DNA of 64,000 nt from JAJZIH01 sp021785265 (GCA_027338645.1 DAHWSH010000002.1:70601-134600); one strand, 5' to 3'. Shown: positions 38,113 to 47,358, numbered from the stretch's first letter. Program-made: numbers and translations. Notes: a model not told the origin generated them from the letters alone.

Positions 38113-38711
38113 AACAATCCGGGCTCACCCTCCTTCCACTCCTCGTGTTCCTTTCCCTGGGCACGGCCCGAGCCATCCCTCCCGACTGGCAGGCCATCCT
38201 CAAGGCATTCACGCAGAAAACGCGGTCTGCCGTGGCTTATCGGGAAACCGAACATGTGGGACTGCTCTATGGGAAGCTCAGGGCGAGCGGACTCTGGTGC
38301 TACCGGCATCCGGACCATCTGACCGACATCATGCTCTCCCCCGTCCGGAAACGCTACGGAATGAACCGGAAGGAAGCCTGGAGCATCAACGCGCGGGGAC
38401 AGCGGCAGACGATTGCCCTCACGCTCGTTCCCGAACTCCGGATACTCGCCCAAACCCTTGAGTCGCTTCTCTCCGGGCATGACCGTGGGCTTCATCGGCT
38501 CTTCCACGAGGCCTATCGGGTCAGGACACCGGACTGGATCCTCGAGCTCACTCCACGCTCAGACGCGGGAACCCGCAGCATCCGATCCCTCGGGCTCCAG
38601 GGCCGGGGAGCAACCCTCTACCATCTGACCATCCACTACCGGAACGGGGATTGGGCACACTATCGGCTGACTCCGGTTCCCTGGCGCCTATGTCAAAACG
38701 AAGGGTCCTGA
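38109..38711 (+). CDS. LolA-like periplasmic outer-membrane carrier
   Basis: 200-aa exported protein. Signal peptide: GLTLLPLLVFLSLGTARA. The mature part resembles the LolA fold (ETEHVGLLYGKLRASGLWCYRHPDHLTDIM) but is distant from the housekeeping LolA at 10.1-10.7 kb. Such proteins (ApeL-like) occur next to MMPL exporters and probably carry the lipid product across the periplasm. GTG start overlaps the acyltransferase stop (GTGA); 3' end overlaps the MMPL gene by 22 nt. Confidence 0.78.
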   Translation: MKQSGLTLLPLLVFLSLGTARAIPPDWQAILKAFTQKTRSAVAYRETEHVGLLYGKLRASGLWCYRHPDHLTDIMLSPVRKRYGMNRKEAWSINARGQRQTIALTLVPELRILAQTLESLLSGHDRGLHRLFHEAYRVRTPDWILELTPRSDAGTRSIRSLGLQGRGATLYHLTIHYRNGDWAHYRLTPVPWRLCQNEGS

Positions 38712-40990
38712 TTTTTGGCGGGGGTCTCCTGCTGCTTCTGGGTCTCCTGCTCGACCATCCTCACCCGGTCAATCGCCTGAGCGGCTTTCTGCCTGAAGCA
38801 TCCGGATCCCGGGCCCGGCTGATCCTGAGCCAGGTCAAGCATGGCCTGGATAACCACATGATTCTCATCGGGCTCGAAGGTGCACCGGCCGACCGGCTGA
38901 TCCAGGCTTCCCGCCAGTTACAAGGTACGCTGTCGCGCAATCCGGACTTTGCCGCAGTGCTCGACCATTCGCCCTCGCCCTCGGCCCTTTCCCCGTCCTC
39001 ACTGCAGCACGAGATTCTTTTCCGCTATCGCTATCTGCTGGTTCATGCACCCGGGGGAGCAGCGCCCTGGTCGAGCACCAGCCTCCACCACGCGTTCCTT
39101 GAGGACTGGGGAACCCTCGCCGGACCCGCCGGGCCTGCCGCGCTGAACCTGTTGCGTCAGGATCCGACGGGTGCCTGGACCGACTGGCTGCGAGAGATCA
39201 CGCTCCTGCCGGAGCCACCCGAACGCCATGGCGTCTGGTTCGTGAACCATCCACCCACAGCCCTTCTCGCCGCCGTGCTTGTGCATTCCGGTTGGGATCT
39301 CGCCCACGATAACCAGGCGCTCCGGACCATCCAGTCCGAAACCCGCCGTGCCGGACTCAGCCTGGCCCAGCTCCGGATCGGTGGCGTCGCCCCGATTGCG
39401 ACCGCCCTGTCACGACGGATCCGGACACGGATGACCTGGCTCGCACTCACGAGCACTCTCCTGCTCATGGTCGGCCTCGGTTTTCTCTTCCGGAGCCTCA
39501 AGACCGCGCTCCTCCTGTTTGCCATTCCAGCGATGGCCGTGGCCTCTGCCCTCTTGGCCGCCGGATGGATCTTCGGGACTCTGAATGCGCTGTCACTGGC
39601 CTGCGCCGGGATGGTCATCGGGATGGTGGTTGACCATCCACTCTATTTCTGGACACACGCCCACGTCCACCCGGAATCCCTGACTGAGCATCGCCGGACC
39701 GTCCTCATCGCCGCTACCGCATCCGGCGTGGGATATCTGGGATTCCTGTCGGCCGGGATCCCTGACCTGGTCCAGATCGGTGCCCTGGGTGCCATCGGAC
39801 TGATCGGCGGTGGACTGATCACGGTCGCCTTGGGCCCAGTCTCCATCCGGACGTTCCGCCGGGGCCGATCGAAGACCGGGGACCGGACTTTCCACCCTCG
39901 CCCGGCTTTTGCCATGATCCTAGCCCTCTTGACCGTCATCCTGTTCCTCGCCCATCCGCTCCAGTGGCAAACCGGATCGGCTACCCAATCCGGTCTCCCC
40001 AGACGCTTGATGCGAACGACACGCGAGCTGCGCCGGGCCATGGGGACTCAGCAGATCAGCCATTATCTCGTCGTGACGGGAGCCCATCTGCAGACCACGC
40101 TCGATCGCACCCAGGAGCTTCAGCAACTACTGGACCGGGAGCGGTTACGGGGAGCGAAGCTCCGTTTTCTCACGGTCACCCGCTTCCTGCCTCCCCGATC
40201 GGTACAGATCCATCGTGAGCGGGCGATTCCAGCCCCCGGTGCGCTCCGCCGGCGCCTCGGAAAAGCCCTCTTGGGCATGCCCTTCACTCCGAGCTTCTTT
40301 TCACCCTTCACCCAGTCGCTCGACCGGAGCCGAACGCTTCCCGTGCTCGGGCTATCGAGATTGCTGAAAACCCGGTGGCGCTTTCTCATTCAGAGCGAAC
40401 TGATGCATCTCGGGCAGCGCTGGATTTCCTGGATCCCGCTGCGGGCTCCGGGCAGAGACCCGGGACTCAACCACCTCCTGGAAAAACACCCGATTCCGCA
40501 TCTTCACCGGATCCTGTTGTCTCGTGCCCTGTCGCACCTGCGGCAAGTTTTGGCCTTCCGCCTCGTGGAAATCGGATTCGCCGTGCTGGGTGCCGTGATC
40601 CTGTTTCTGGGCGCCCTCACCCGATCGGCCAGGCATACGTTGCGTCTCGTCGCCACCCCGGCGCTTGGCGTCTCGGCAACTCTGGCATTCCTGAATAGCG
40701 CGGGAATCCATCCCAACCTTGACGTGCTGATCGGTCTCTTTCTCGTTTTCGGTCTCGGCCTCGATTACAGTATCTTTCTTTCGGTCCCGAGGACCCCGGT
40801 CGTGCACCCGACACGAGACGTCATCCTGGTCAGCATGCTCATCGTTCTGGCGGTGTTTCTCCCACTGGTCCTGAGCGGCGTTCCACTGCTTGAGACCATT
40901 GGACTGACCGTCTGTCTGGGCGTCCTCATCGACACGGCTCTCGCTTTTTCACTCGCCACCCGTCCGGCATCACGACAGAGCCCCTCCTGA
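38690..40990 (+). CDS. MMPL/RND-family lipid exporter
   Basis: 766-aa RND-superfamily transporter. Architecture: TM1, a large periplasmic domain (about residues 40-240), a TM cluster (about 245-430, with ALTSTLLLMVGLGFLF and the GMVIGMVVDHPLYFW segment), a second periplasmic domain (about 435-620), and a C-terminal TM cluster with GLGLDYSIFL. The GMxxGMxxDH and GLGLDY sites are where proton-relay Asp residues sit. It probably moves the lipid-linked product of this operon out of the inner membrane, handing it to the LolA-like protein. Confidence 0.87.
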   Translation: MSKRRVLIFGGGLLLLLGLLLDHPHPVNRLSGFLPEASGSRARLILSQVKHGLDNHMILIGLEGAPADRLIQASRQLQGTLSRNPDFAAVLDHSPSPSALSPSSLQHEILFRYRYLLVHAPGGAAPWSSTSLHHAFLEDWGTLAGPAGPAALNLLRQDPTGAWTDWLREITLLPEPPERHGVWFVNHPPTALLAAVLVHSGWDLAHDNQALRTIQSETRRAGLSLAQLRIGGVAPIATALSRRIRTRMTWLALTSTLLLMVGLGFLFRSLKTALLLFAIPAMAVASALLAAGWIFGTLNALSLACAGMVIGMVVDHPLYFWTHAHVHPESLTEHRRTVLIAATASGVGYLGFLSAGIPDLVQIGALGAIGLIGGGLITVALGPVSIRTFRRGRSKTGDRTFHPRPAFAMILALLTVILFLAHPLQWQTGSATQSGLPRRLMRTTRELRRAMGTQQISHYLVVTGAHLQTTLDRTQELQQLLDRERLRGAKLRFLTVTRFLPPRSVQIHRERAIPAPGALRRRLGKALLGMPFTPSFFSPFTQSLDRSRTLPVLGLSRLLKTRWRFLIQSELMHLGQRWISWIPLRAPGRDPGLNHLLEKHPIPHLHRILLSRALSHLRQVLAFRLVEIGFAVLGAVILFLGALTRSARHTLRLVATPALGVSATLAFLNSAGIHPNLDVLIGLFLVFGLGLDYSIFLSVPRTPVVHPTRDVILVSMLIVLAVFLPLVLSGVPLLETIGLTVCLGVLIDTALAFSLATRPASRQSPS

Positions 40991-40992
40991 TC

Positions 40993-42153
40993 ATGCTGTA
41001 CATCCACACCTTTTCGGCAACAGCCAGTTGTGGCCGGGGTTGCCGGGAACTCCAGCAGGCGCTCTTCGAAGGCCGGTCGGGCCTGAGCCCCTGGCCCGGT
41101 CCCCTCCCCACCTATGTCGGGACGGTTGCCGGACTCGACGCGGTCCGCCTGCCGGTGGAATTGCAGGCATTCGACTGCCGGAATAACCGCCTCGCCGAAC
41201 AGGCAGTCAGGACCGATCAATTTGAATCCGCCGTTGAGGCTGCCGTCAACCGGTTCGGGCCATCGCGGATCGGATTGATCGTGGGCACGAGCTCTTCAGG
41301 GATCGCGAGCCTCGAAGAGGCCTATTGCCGGAAACGCACCACACCCTTTGGTTCCTCGGACCGGCTCGGGAAGACCTTCGAACTTCATGCCACCACCGAC
41401 TATCTCCAGAAGCGCCTGCGCATCTCAGGCCCTGCCCTCACCGTTTCCTCAGCCTGTTCATCCAGCGCCCAGTCCCTCGTGCTGGCCCATCAGTGGATAG
41501 AACGGAAATGGATCGACGCAGCGGTGGTGGCCGGGATCGAAAGTTTATGCATGACTGCTCTTTTCGGCTTTCGCGCGCTCAACCTCATCGCACCGACCCC
41601 CTGTCGTCCCTTCGACCGCAACCGGGCGGGGATCAATCTGGGCGAGGCGGCTGCGTTGATGCTGGTCTCAAACCAGCCCGGCCCCTGGCGCCTGGCGGGT
41701 TACGGGGAAAGCTCGGACGCCTATCACATCACGGCGCCCCATCCAGATGGGGAAGGAGCCCGCCTGGCCATGTCTCGTGCTCTGATCCTGGCGGGGATCC
41801 GCCCGTCAGACATCGGCTACATCCATGCCCATGGAACGGGAACACGGCTCAATGACGTGTCAGAGGATCGGGCCATCAGCCGTCTTTTTCCACCGGAAAT
41901 CCCCGTCAGCTCGACCAAGGGCTGGACCGGCCACACCCTGGGTGCAGCCGGCATGATGGGCGCACTCATCTCCCTCCTGACCCTGGAAAGTGGTCTTTTG
42001 CCCCGAACACTGAATACCGAGGAACGCGATCCCTGCCTGAAGAGCCGGATCCTTCTGGAATCCGAACGCACCCGACCGCATTACATCCTGTCCAACGCGT
42101 TCGGCTTCGGTGGCAACAACTGTGCGCTCATCCTGGCTGGAGCCGACGCATGA
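40993..42153 (+). CDS. Beta-ketoacyl-ACP synthase (FabF-like)
   Basis: 386-aa ketosynthase with an intact catalytic triad: Cys155 (SSACSSSAQ), His280 (HAHGTGTRLND) and His314 (STKGWTGHTLGAAG). It condenses malonyl-ACP with an acyl-ACP. In aryl-polyene loci it would be the ApeO/ApeR equivalent and would pair with the shorter protein downstream. Start 2 bp after the MMPL stop. Confidence 0.93.
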   Translation: MLYIHTFSATASCGRGCRELQQALFEGRSGLSPWPGPLPTYVGTVAGLDAVRLPVELQAFDCRNNRLAEQAVRTDQFESAVEAAVNRFGPSRIGLIVGTSSSGIASLEEAYCRKRTTPFGSSDRLGKTFELHATTDYLQKRLRISGPALTVSSACSSSAQSLVLAHQWIERKWIDAAVVAGIESLCMTALFGFRALNLIAPTPCRPFDRNRAGINLGEAAALMLVSNQPGPWRLAGYGESSDAYHITAPHPDGEGARLAMSRALILAGIRPSDIGYIHAHGTGTRLNDVSEDRAISRLFPPEIPVSSTKGWTGHTLGAAGMMGALISLLTLESGLLPRTLNTEERDPCLKSRILLESERTRPHYILSNAFGFGGNNCALILAGADA

Positions 42154-42920
42154 AAGAGAGCGTCCGGCTTTCGGGTTGGGGATCCGTCACGGATTGCGGG
42201 AGCCCCGATCAGCGGATGGCGGGCCCGGGGGTCGATGAACCTGAGATTTTCACCCACGCGGGGCTGCGTCATGCCACCCAGGCTGCCCGCCTGTGTGGAC
42301 TGGCAGCCGAGCAGGCCCGCGAGGGCGCCGGCTACCCTCCCGAGACACTGGCCTGTGTTTTTTCCTCGGCACTCGGTGAACTGGAGATCACCGACCAGAT
42401 CTGCAGCACTCTCGCGGAACAGCCCTTGGCACTATCCCCGGTTCTGTTCCACAACTCCGTTCACAATGCGGCCTCGGGCTATTGGGCCATCGCGGCGCAA
42501 TCCCGAAACCCCTGTCGTGCCGTCGCTGCGGGGCCTTTTTCCTACGCCATGGGTTTGCTCACCGCCCTCGGGCAAGTCCAGGCCGAACCCGGAACGCCCG
42601 TGCTCTATGTTTATTATGAGATGACGGTCCCGGATCGCTTCCGGCTTGTTTACGGATCCCCTCCGGCCCGGGCGACCGCCTTCATCCTGGCTTCAGCGGA
42701 GTCGGCCGGTCCGGGATCCGGCCCCGGTCCGCTTCTCGTCTTTGAGATCGCACCGTGCGGCACACGCAAACCCAGAGATCCGGCTACCCCCGGGCGACCG
42801 GATCCGTTGCCGGGGACCGGCCGTGTCGAAGCGCTCACCTTCTTGAATGGTACGTTTCCACTTTCGGAAGAGCACGACCTCAGCCTTGCGCTGTCCCCCT
42901 GCGGATCGTCCCCCGCATGA
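42150..42920 (+). CDS. Half-size ketosynthase-like chain-length factor (Ketoacyl-synt_2 type)
   Basis: 256-aa protein homologous to the N-terminal half of ketosynthases (ACVFSSALGELEITDQIC, VLFHNSVHNAASGYWAIAAQSRNP, AVAAGPFSYAMGLLTAL). The nucleophile Cys position is replaced and the C-terminal His half is missing, so it cannot condense alone. Proteins like this act as chain-length factors or dimer partners in aryl-polyene and flexirubin pathways. The C-terminal 60 residues are Pro/Arg-rich and have no recognisable fold. ATGA overlaps with both neighbours. Confidence 0.8.
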   Translation: MKESVRLSGWGSVTDCGSPDQRMAGPGVDEPEIFTHAGLRHATQAARLCGLAAEQAREGAGYPPETLACVFSSALGELEITDQICSTLAEQPLALSPVLFHNSVHNAASGYWAIAAQSRNPCRAVAAGPFSYAMGLLTALGQVQAEPGTPVLYVYYEMTVPDRFRLVYGSPPARATAFILASAESAGPGSGPGPLLVFEIAPCGTRKPRDPATPGRPDPLPGTGRVEALTFLNGTFPLSEEHDLSLALSPCGSSPA

Positions 42921-43939
42921 GGAAAAATGACCCCGTCGCGGAGATACCGGGCTCCACCGACCCCACGGTTTTAGTGCTTGTCCCGGCACTGGACGAGAGC
43001 CGGACCTTGGCCTCTCTCTTGGATTGGATTTCCGTTTTGGGTTATCCCTGTCTCGTGGTCGACGACGGATCCCGGGACGGCTCCTCGGAAATCGCGCTGG
43101 CGCACGGAGCCCAGTTAATCCGGCACAGCCGCCGGCTGGGAAAGGGAGCCGCACTCCTGACCGGATTCCAGTTCGCCCGCCAGCAGGGCTATCGATGGGT
43201 GGTCACTCTGGACGGAGACGGCCAGCATGATCCGGCGGAAATCCCGCGCCTCATGGAGGTCGCGATCCATAGCCCCCGCGCCCTGATCCTCGGGATGCGG
43301 GGGAAGAGCTCGGCCCCGTGGATCCGCGCGGGGGCCAACCGGGTCGCCGACTTCTTCATTTCACGACTGGCCGCCCTCCCGCTCCAGGATACGCAATCGG
43401 GTTTCCGGGTTTATCCGGCAGAAGCCGTTTCCGCCATCACGGACCACCCCCCCCATGGCCGTGGTTTCTCCTTTGAGAGTGCGATCCTGATCTCACTCGG
43501 ACGGCTCGGAATCCCCATGGTTGGGGCCCCCGTATCCGGGAACTATCCCCGAGGCGCCCGGCCGAGCCACTTTCGTCCCGTCCGGGACAGCCTCGCCATC
43601 AGCCTGACCCTTATGAGCCGCTTCCGGTTTTTCACCCGACCGCCGAGCCGGCAACCGGCCAACCCGGGAGCCATGAAACCGAAACAGGACCCATTGCCTG
43701 CCGAGGGTGGAGAGCATCACATGCACCGGTCGCGCCGGGGATATTGGTCTCTCCTGCTCCTCATCCCCATCCTGGCCAGCCTGTGGATTCCGGTGTTCAA
43801 CCACCGGAACCCCACCCTCTGGGGGATTCCCTTCTTCTATACCTACCTGCTTGCCTGGATTCCCCTGTCCGGGCTCTTCAATGGGCTCGTGGGCTACCTG
43901 ACCCGGAAACCGCGATCCCGGCGGAAAGATTCACCGTGA
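42917..43939 (+). CDS. Glycosyltransferase family 2 fused to a DUF3311 membrane tail
   Basis: 340-aa product. Residues about 10-240 are a DPM-like GT2 glycosyltransferase (VLVPALDESRTLASLLDW, CLVVDDGSRDGSS, VTLDGDGQHDPAEIPRLM). Residues about 270-330 are a DUF3311 two-helix segment (RRGYWSLLLLIPILASLWIPV, IPFFYTYLLAWIPLSGLFNGL), normally a separate small gene before a sodium:solute symporter. An internal in-frame ATG at 43721 with GGAGAG about 9 nt upstream could produce the DUF3311 part on its own. GTG of the symporter overlaps its stop (GTGA). Confidence 0.82.
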   Translation: MRKNDPVAEIPGSTDPTVLVLVPALDESRTLASLLDWISVLGYPCLVVDDGSRDGSSEIALAHGAQLIRHSRRLGKGAALLTGFQFARQQGYRWVVTLDGDGQHDPAEIPRLMEVAIHSPRALILGMRGKSSAPWIRAGANRVADFFISRLAALPLQDTQSGFRVYPAEAVSAITDHPPHGRGFSFESAILISLGRLGIPMVGAPVSGNYPRGARPSHFRPVRDSLAISLTLMSRFRFFTRPPSRQPANPGAMKPKQDPLPAEGGEHHMHRSRRGYWSLLLLIPILASLWIPVFNHRNPTLWGIPFFYTYLLAWIPLSGLFNGLVGYLTRKPRSRRKDSP

Positions 43940-45495
43940 AACTGGCACCGCTTCCGCTCCTCATCTTCATCGGCCTGTTTGCCCTGGTCACCGTTCTGGG
44001 TTTCCTGGCCACGCGTTGGAGAGCCGCCCCCCTGAACCGGCTCGAGGAATGGGGCTTGGCCGGCCGCCGTCTCGGAGGGTGGCTGACCTGGTTTCTGCTT
44101 GGCGGAGATCTCTACACGGCCTATACCTTCATCGCCGTCCCCGCATTGATCTTCGGGACCGGTGCGCTCGGTTACTTCGCCCTCCCCTATACCATCATTG
44201 CCTTTCCCCTCGCCTTAATCGCCCTGCCCCGGCTCTGGCAAGTGAGCCGTCGCCAGGGCTATGTGACGACAGCAGATTTCGTGCAAGGGCGCTACGGCAG
44301 CCGTACCCTCACTCTGCTCGTCGCCCTGACTGGTATTCTCGCGACCCTGCCCTATATCGCCCTCCAGTTGATCGGGCTCGAGGTCGTCCTGGCCGCCCTG
44401 GGCTTTCCCCTGCATGGACCCTGGGCCGATTTTCCATTGATCGTCGCCTTCGGATTCCTGGCGGCCTACACCTTCACGAGCGGCCTCCGGGCCCCCGCAT
44501 TGATCGCCATCATCAAGGACGCCCTCATTTACATCACGGCACTGGCCTGTATCGTGATCATTCCGCTGCACCTCGGAGGCTACGGAAAAATCTTCGCGGC
44601 GGTCCCTCCCGACCGCTTGCTTCTGGCGACCCCCACGGCCGATTCTCTGGGTCCGGACAGCGCGTTCATCACGCTCGCCTTGGGATCCGCATTGGCACTC
44701 TTTCTCTACCCCCATGCCACCACCGGGGTTCTGGCCGCGGAAAACCCCGGCGTCATCCGCCGCAACATGACGTACCTGCCGGCTTACAGCTTCATTCTCG
44801 GCTTGCTCAGCTTTCTCGGCTTCATGGCCATGGCCGACCGGAGAGCACTCAGCACGGCGGCCTTCGCCCCGGCGTTTCACCGCTACGGCACGAACTTTGC
44901 CGTCCCGGCCCTCCTGCTCACCAATTTCCCACCCTGGTTCGCCGCCGTGGCCTTGGCCGCCATTGCCATCGGCGCACTGGTCCCGGCAGCCATCATGTCG
45001 ATTGCCGCCGCCAACCTCTTCACGCGAAACCTCTACCGGCCCTTCGTCAATCCGGGTGCCACTCCCGCCACCGAAGCCCGGGTCGCGAAATGGAGCTCGC
45101 TTCTGATCAAGACCGGAGCCCTGTTCTTTGTCCTCACCATCCCGTTCCACTATGCCATTGACTTCCAGCTGCTGGGCGGGATCTGGATCATCCAACTCCT
45201 TCCCAGCGTCGCCGCCGGACTTTACACCGGCTGGTTCCACCGCTGGGCCCTGATCGCGGGATGGGGGCTCGGCATGGTTGCCGGAACCGGCCTCATGATG
45301 GTCAACCACTTCACCAGCGCCGTGACGATCCTGCATTGGGGACGGGAGTCCATCCCGGTTTACATTGCCGTCGTGGCCGTCCTCCTCAACTTCTTTGTCT
45401 CCATCGTGGGAACCCTCCTGTTGTCCATCTGGCCCGCGACCCGAGGAGTGGACCAGACCACTTCCGTCGACTACGACACGGGCTCCGCGATCTGA
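43936..45495 (+). CDS. Sodium:solute symporter (monocarboxylate permease-like)
   Basis: 519-aa SSS-family transporter with about 13 transmembrane helices. The start LAPLPLLIFIGLFALVTVLGF and WLTWFLLGGDLYTAYTFIAVPALIFGTGA match MctP-type permeases that move acetate, pyruvate or lactate, and the companion DUF3311 protein upstream fits that group. GTG start at 43936 in translational overlap with the GT2-DUF3311 gene. Substrate cannot be fixed from sequence. Confidence 0.88.
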   Translation: MKLAPLPLLIFIGLFALVTVLGFLATRWRAAPLNRLEEWGLAGRRLGGWLTWFLLGGDLYTAYTFIAVPALIFGTGALGYFALPYTIIAFPLALIALPRLWQVSRRQGYVTTADFVQGRYGSRTLTLLVALTGILATLPYIALQLIGLEVVLAALGFPLHGPWADFPLIVAFGFLAAYTFTSGLRAPALIAIIKDALIYITALACIVIIPLHLGGYGKIFAAVPPDRLLLATPTADSLGPDSAFITLALGSALALFLYPHATTGVLAAENPGVIRRNMTYLPAYSFILGLLSFLGFMAMADRRALSTAAFAPAFHRYGTNFAVPALLLTNFPPWFAAVALAAIAIGALVPAAIMSIAAANLFTRNLYRPFVNPGATPATEARVAKWSSLLIKTGALFFVLTIPFHYAIDFQLLGGIWIIQLLPSVAAGLYTGWFHRWALIAGWGLGMVAGTGLMMVNHFTSAVTILHWGRESIPVYIAVVAVLLNFFVSIVGTLLLSIWPATRGVDQTTSVDYDTGSAI

Positions 45496-45525
45496 CCGGC
45501 TGCCCCCCCCCGGCCGGGGCCCGCG

Positions 45526-46590
45526 CTATTTCCCGCGCCGGTAGGGCGGGGGCCAGTCGATTTCGACCCCCAGTTGACGGGCCGCCGCAAGCGGCCAATA
45601 CGGATCCCGCAGCTCGGCCCGGGCCAGGAAAACCACGTCGGCCTGCCCTGTCTTGAGGAGATGTTCCGCCTGGACGGGTTCCGTGATGAGTCCGACGGCT
45701 CCCGTGAGTATCCCGGCCTCACGTCGGATTGCCTCTGCAAAGACCGTCTGGTAACCAGGACCCAGAGGAATTTCCGCCCGTGGGACGTTGCCCCCACTCG
45801 AGCAGTCGATCAGGTCCACACCCACCCGCTTGAGTTCACGCGCCAGTGTGATGGAGGAGGCGAGATCCCAACCGCCCGGCACCCAGTCGGTCACTGAGAG
45901 TCGGGCCAGAAGCGGATGGGAGGACGGCCAGACCGCCCGGACGGCCTCGACTATTTCAAGCGGGAAACGCATACGGTTTTCCAGCGAACCCCCATAGTCA
46001 TCCTTTCGGTGATTGCTGAGTGGTGAAAGAAACTCATGGCCCAGGTAGCCGTGGGCGAAATGCAGTTCGACCGCCCCGAAACCGGCCTGGAGGGCACGGC
46101 CTGCGGCCTCGGCAAAGGCACGGACGATCTTTCGGATCCCTTCCGGATCAAGCTCGTGGGGTGTGGGATAGCCGGCATCGAAGGGTAGCGGGGAAGGGGC
46201 GAAGACGGGCCAACCCCCGCCCTCGGAATCCAGGGGCTGTCCCCCGAGCCAGGGTATGCCGGTCGAGGCCTTGCGTCCGGCATGGGCCAGCTGGATGGCG
46301 GGAACCGCACCCTGTTCACGGATGAATGCGGCGATCGGTGCCCAGGCGTCACGCTGGGCGTCGTTCCAAAGCCCGGTATCCCCGGGAGAGATGCGTCCCT
46401 CCGGGCAGACGGCCGTGGCCTCCGTCGAGACGAGGCCGGCTCCTCCCACGGCTCGGGATCCCAGATGCACGAGATGCCAGGTCTGGGCCAGCCCCTCCCG
46501 TGCCGAATACTGGCACATGGGAGAGACAAAGATCCGGTTCCGGAAATCCGCTTCCCGGATCTTCAAGGGAGAGAAGAGATGGGTGGGCAT
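45526..46590 (-). CDS. Old yellow enzyme family NADH:flavin oxidoreductase (YqjM class)
   Basis: 354-aa FMN TIM-barrel ene-reductase. Signatures: NRIFVSPMCQYSA with the YqjM-class active-site Cys, AIQLAHAGRKAS, the His pair in ELHFAHGYLGHEFLSPLSNHR, and the FMN phosphate loop GAVGLITEP. Likely reduces activated C=C bonds and may serve in stress detoxification. Convergent with the symporter; a C-rich palindrome (CCCCGGCCGGGG, 45508-45519) lies between them. Confidence 0.92.
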   Translation of the reverse strand: MPTHLFSPLKIREADFRNRIFVSPMCQYSAREGLAQTWHLVHLGSRAVGGAGLVSTEATAVCPEGRISPGDTGLWNDAQRDAWAPIAAFIREQGAVPAIQLAHAGRKASTGIPWLGGQPLDSEGGGWPVFAPSPLPFDAGYPTPHELDPEGIRKIVRAFAEAAGRALQAGFGAVELHFAHGYLGHEFLSPLSNHRKDDYGGSLENRMRFPLEIVEAVRAVWPSSHPLLARLSVTDWVPGGWDLASSITLARELKRVGVDLIDCSSGGNVPRAEIPLGPGYQTVFAEAIRREAGILTGAVGLITEPVQAEHLLKTGQADVVFLARAELRDPYWPLAAARQLGVEIDWPPPYRRGK

Positions 46591-46700
46591 GCATTTTCTC
46601 CAGGGCAGAAAACGGAAGCAATTCGTGCGAAAAACACGCCTGCAAAGGAAACCGGCCGGGGGTCCAGACCCGGGGCCGGCACTGGATCATTAGGCGGGGG

Positions 46701-47309
46701 TCAGGGAAAATACAACTGGTGGTTCCAGCAACCCTCCACCACGCTATAGCGGTCCCGCTCATGGAGACGCCCAGCCTGCCCGTTCCAGAATTCGATGAGG
46801 TCCGGATGAAAGCGGAATCCTCCCCAGTAGGGCGGTCGGGGAACCGGTTGATCCGCGAAAAACTGCTCGTAACGCCGGTACTCCGATTCCAGGAAATCTC
46901 GGCTGGAAAGGGGTTGCGACTGGGTGGAGCTCCAGGCGCCCAGCTGGTGGTCGCGGGGTCTCGTCTCCCAATAGGCATCGTCTTCTCGATCCGGCTGCCT
47001 CACCACTTCACCTTCCATGAGCACCTGCCGCCACAGGGGGCGCCAGTAAAAACAGACCGCGGACCGTGGATGGGATGCGAGGTGCTGTGCCTTGCGGCTG
47101 TTCAGGTTGGTATAAAAACTGATCCCGTGAGCACTCCAGGACTTGAGGAGAACCGTTCGGACCGAAGGCTGACCGGAAGAAGAAACGGTGGCCAACGACA
47201 TGGCTGATGCTTCCGGGATCCCCGCTTGTCGCGCTTCATCCCAAAGCGCCTGGAAGCGGACGACCACATCTTCGGGGATAGGGACATACGGTCCCGGTTT
47301 TGGCTGCAC
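46701..47309 (-). CDS. pdxH: Pyridoxamine/pyridoxine 5'-phosphate oxidase
   Basis: 202-aa FMN-dependent oxidase making pyridoxal 5'-phosphate from PNP/PMP. Motifs: AMSLATVSSSGQPSVRTVLLKSW, FYTNLNSRKAQHLASHPRSAVCFYW, and the C-terminal PPYWGGFRFHPDLIEFWNGQAGRLHERDRY. GTG start at 47309 with GGAGG 6 nt upstream; the frame is open further but that part is not conserved. It diverges from the amino-acid permease around a 22-bp palindrome. Confidence 0.94.
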   Translation of the reverse strand: MQPKPGPYVPIPEDVVVRFQALWDEARQAGIPEASAMSLATVSSSGQPSVRTVLLKSWSAHGISFYTNLNSRKAQHLASHPRSAVCFYWRPLWRQVLMEGEVVRQPDREDDAYWETRPRDHQLGAWSSTQSQPLSSRDFLESEYRRYEQFFADQPVPRPPYWGGFRFHPDLIEFWNGQAGRLHERDRYSVVEGCWNHQLYFP

Positions 47310-47358
47310 CTGCGTCCTCCGTCCCTCCCCGGAAATCCGGCGGTGAGGGAATCTTCTG

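Noticed and set aside
44215..45336. 373-codon open frame on the minus strand
   Set aside because: Shadow of the sodium:solute symporter; its translation is low-complexity charged sequence.
45503..45519. C-run and CCCCGGCCGGGG palindrome between the symporter and the OYE gene as a terminator
   Set aside because: No U-tract and no loop of normal size; recorded only as a palindrome.
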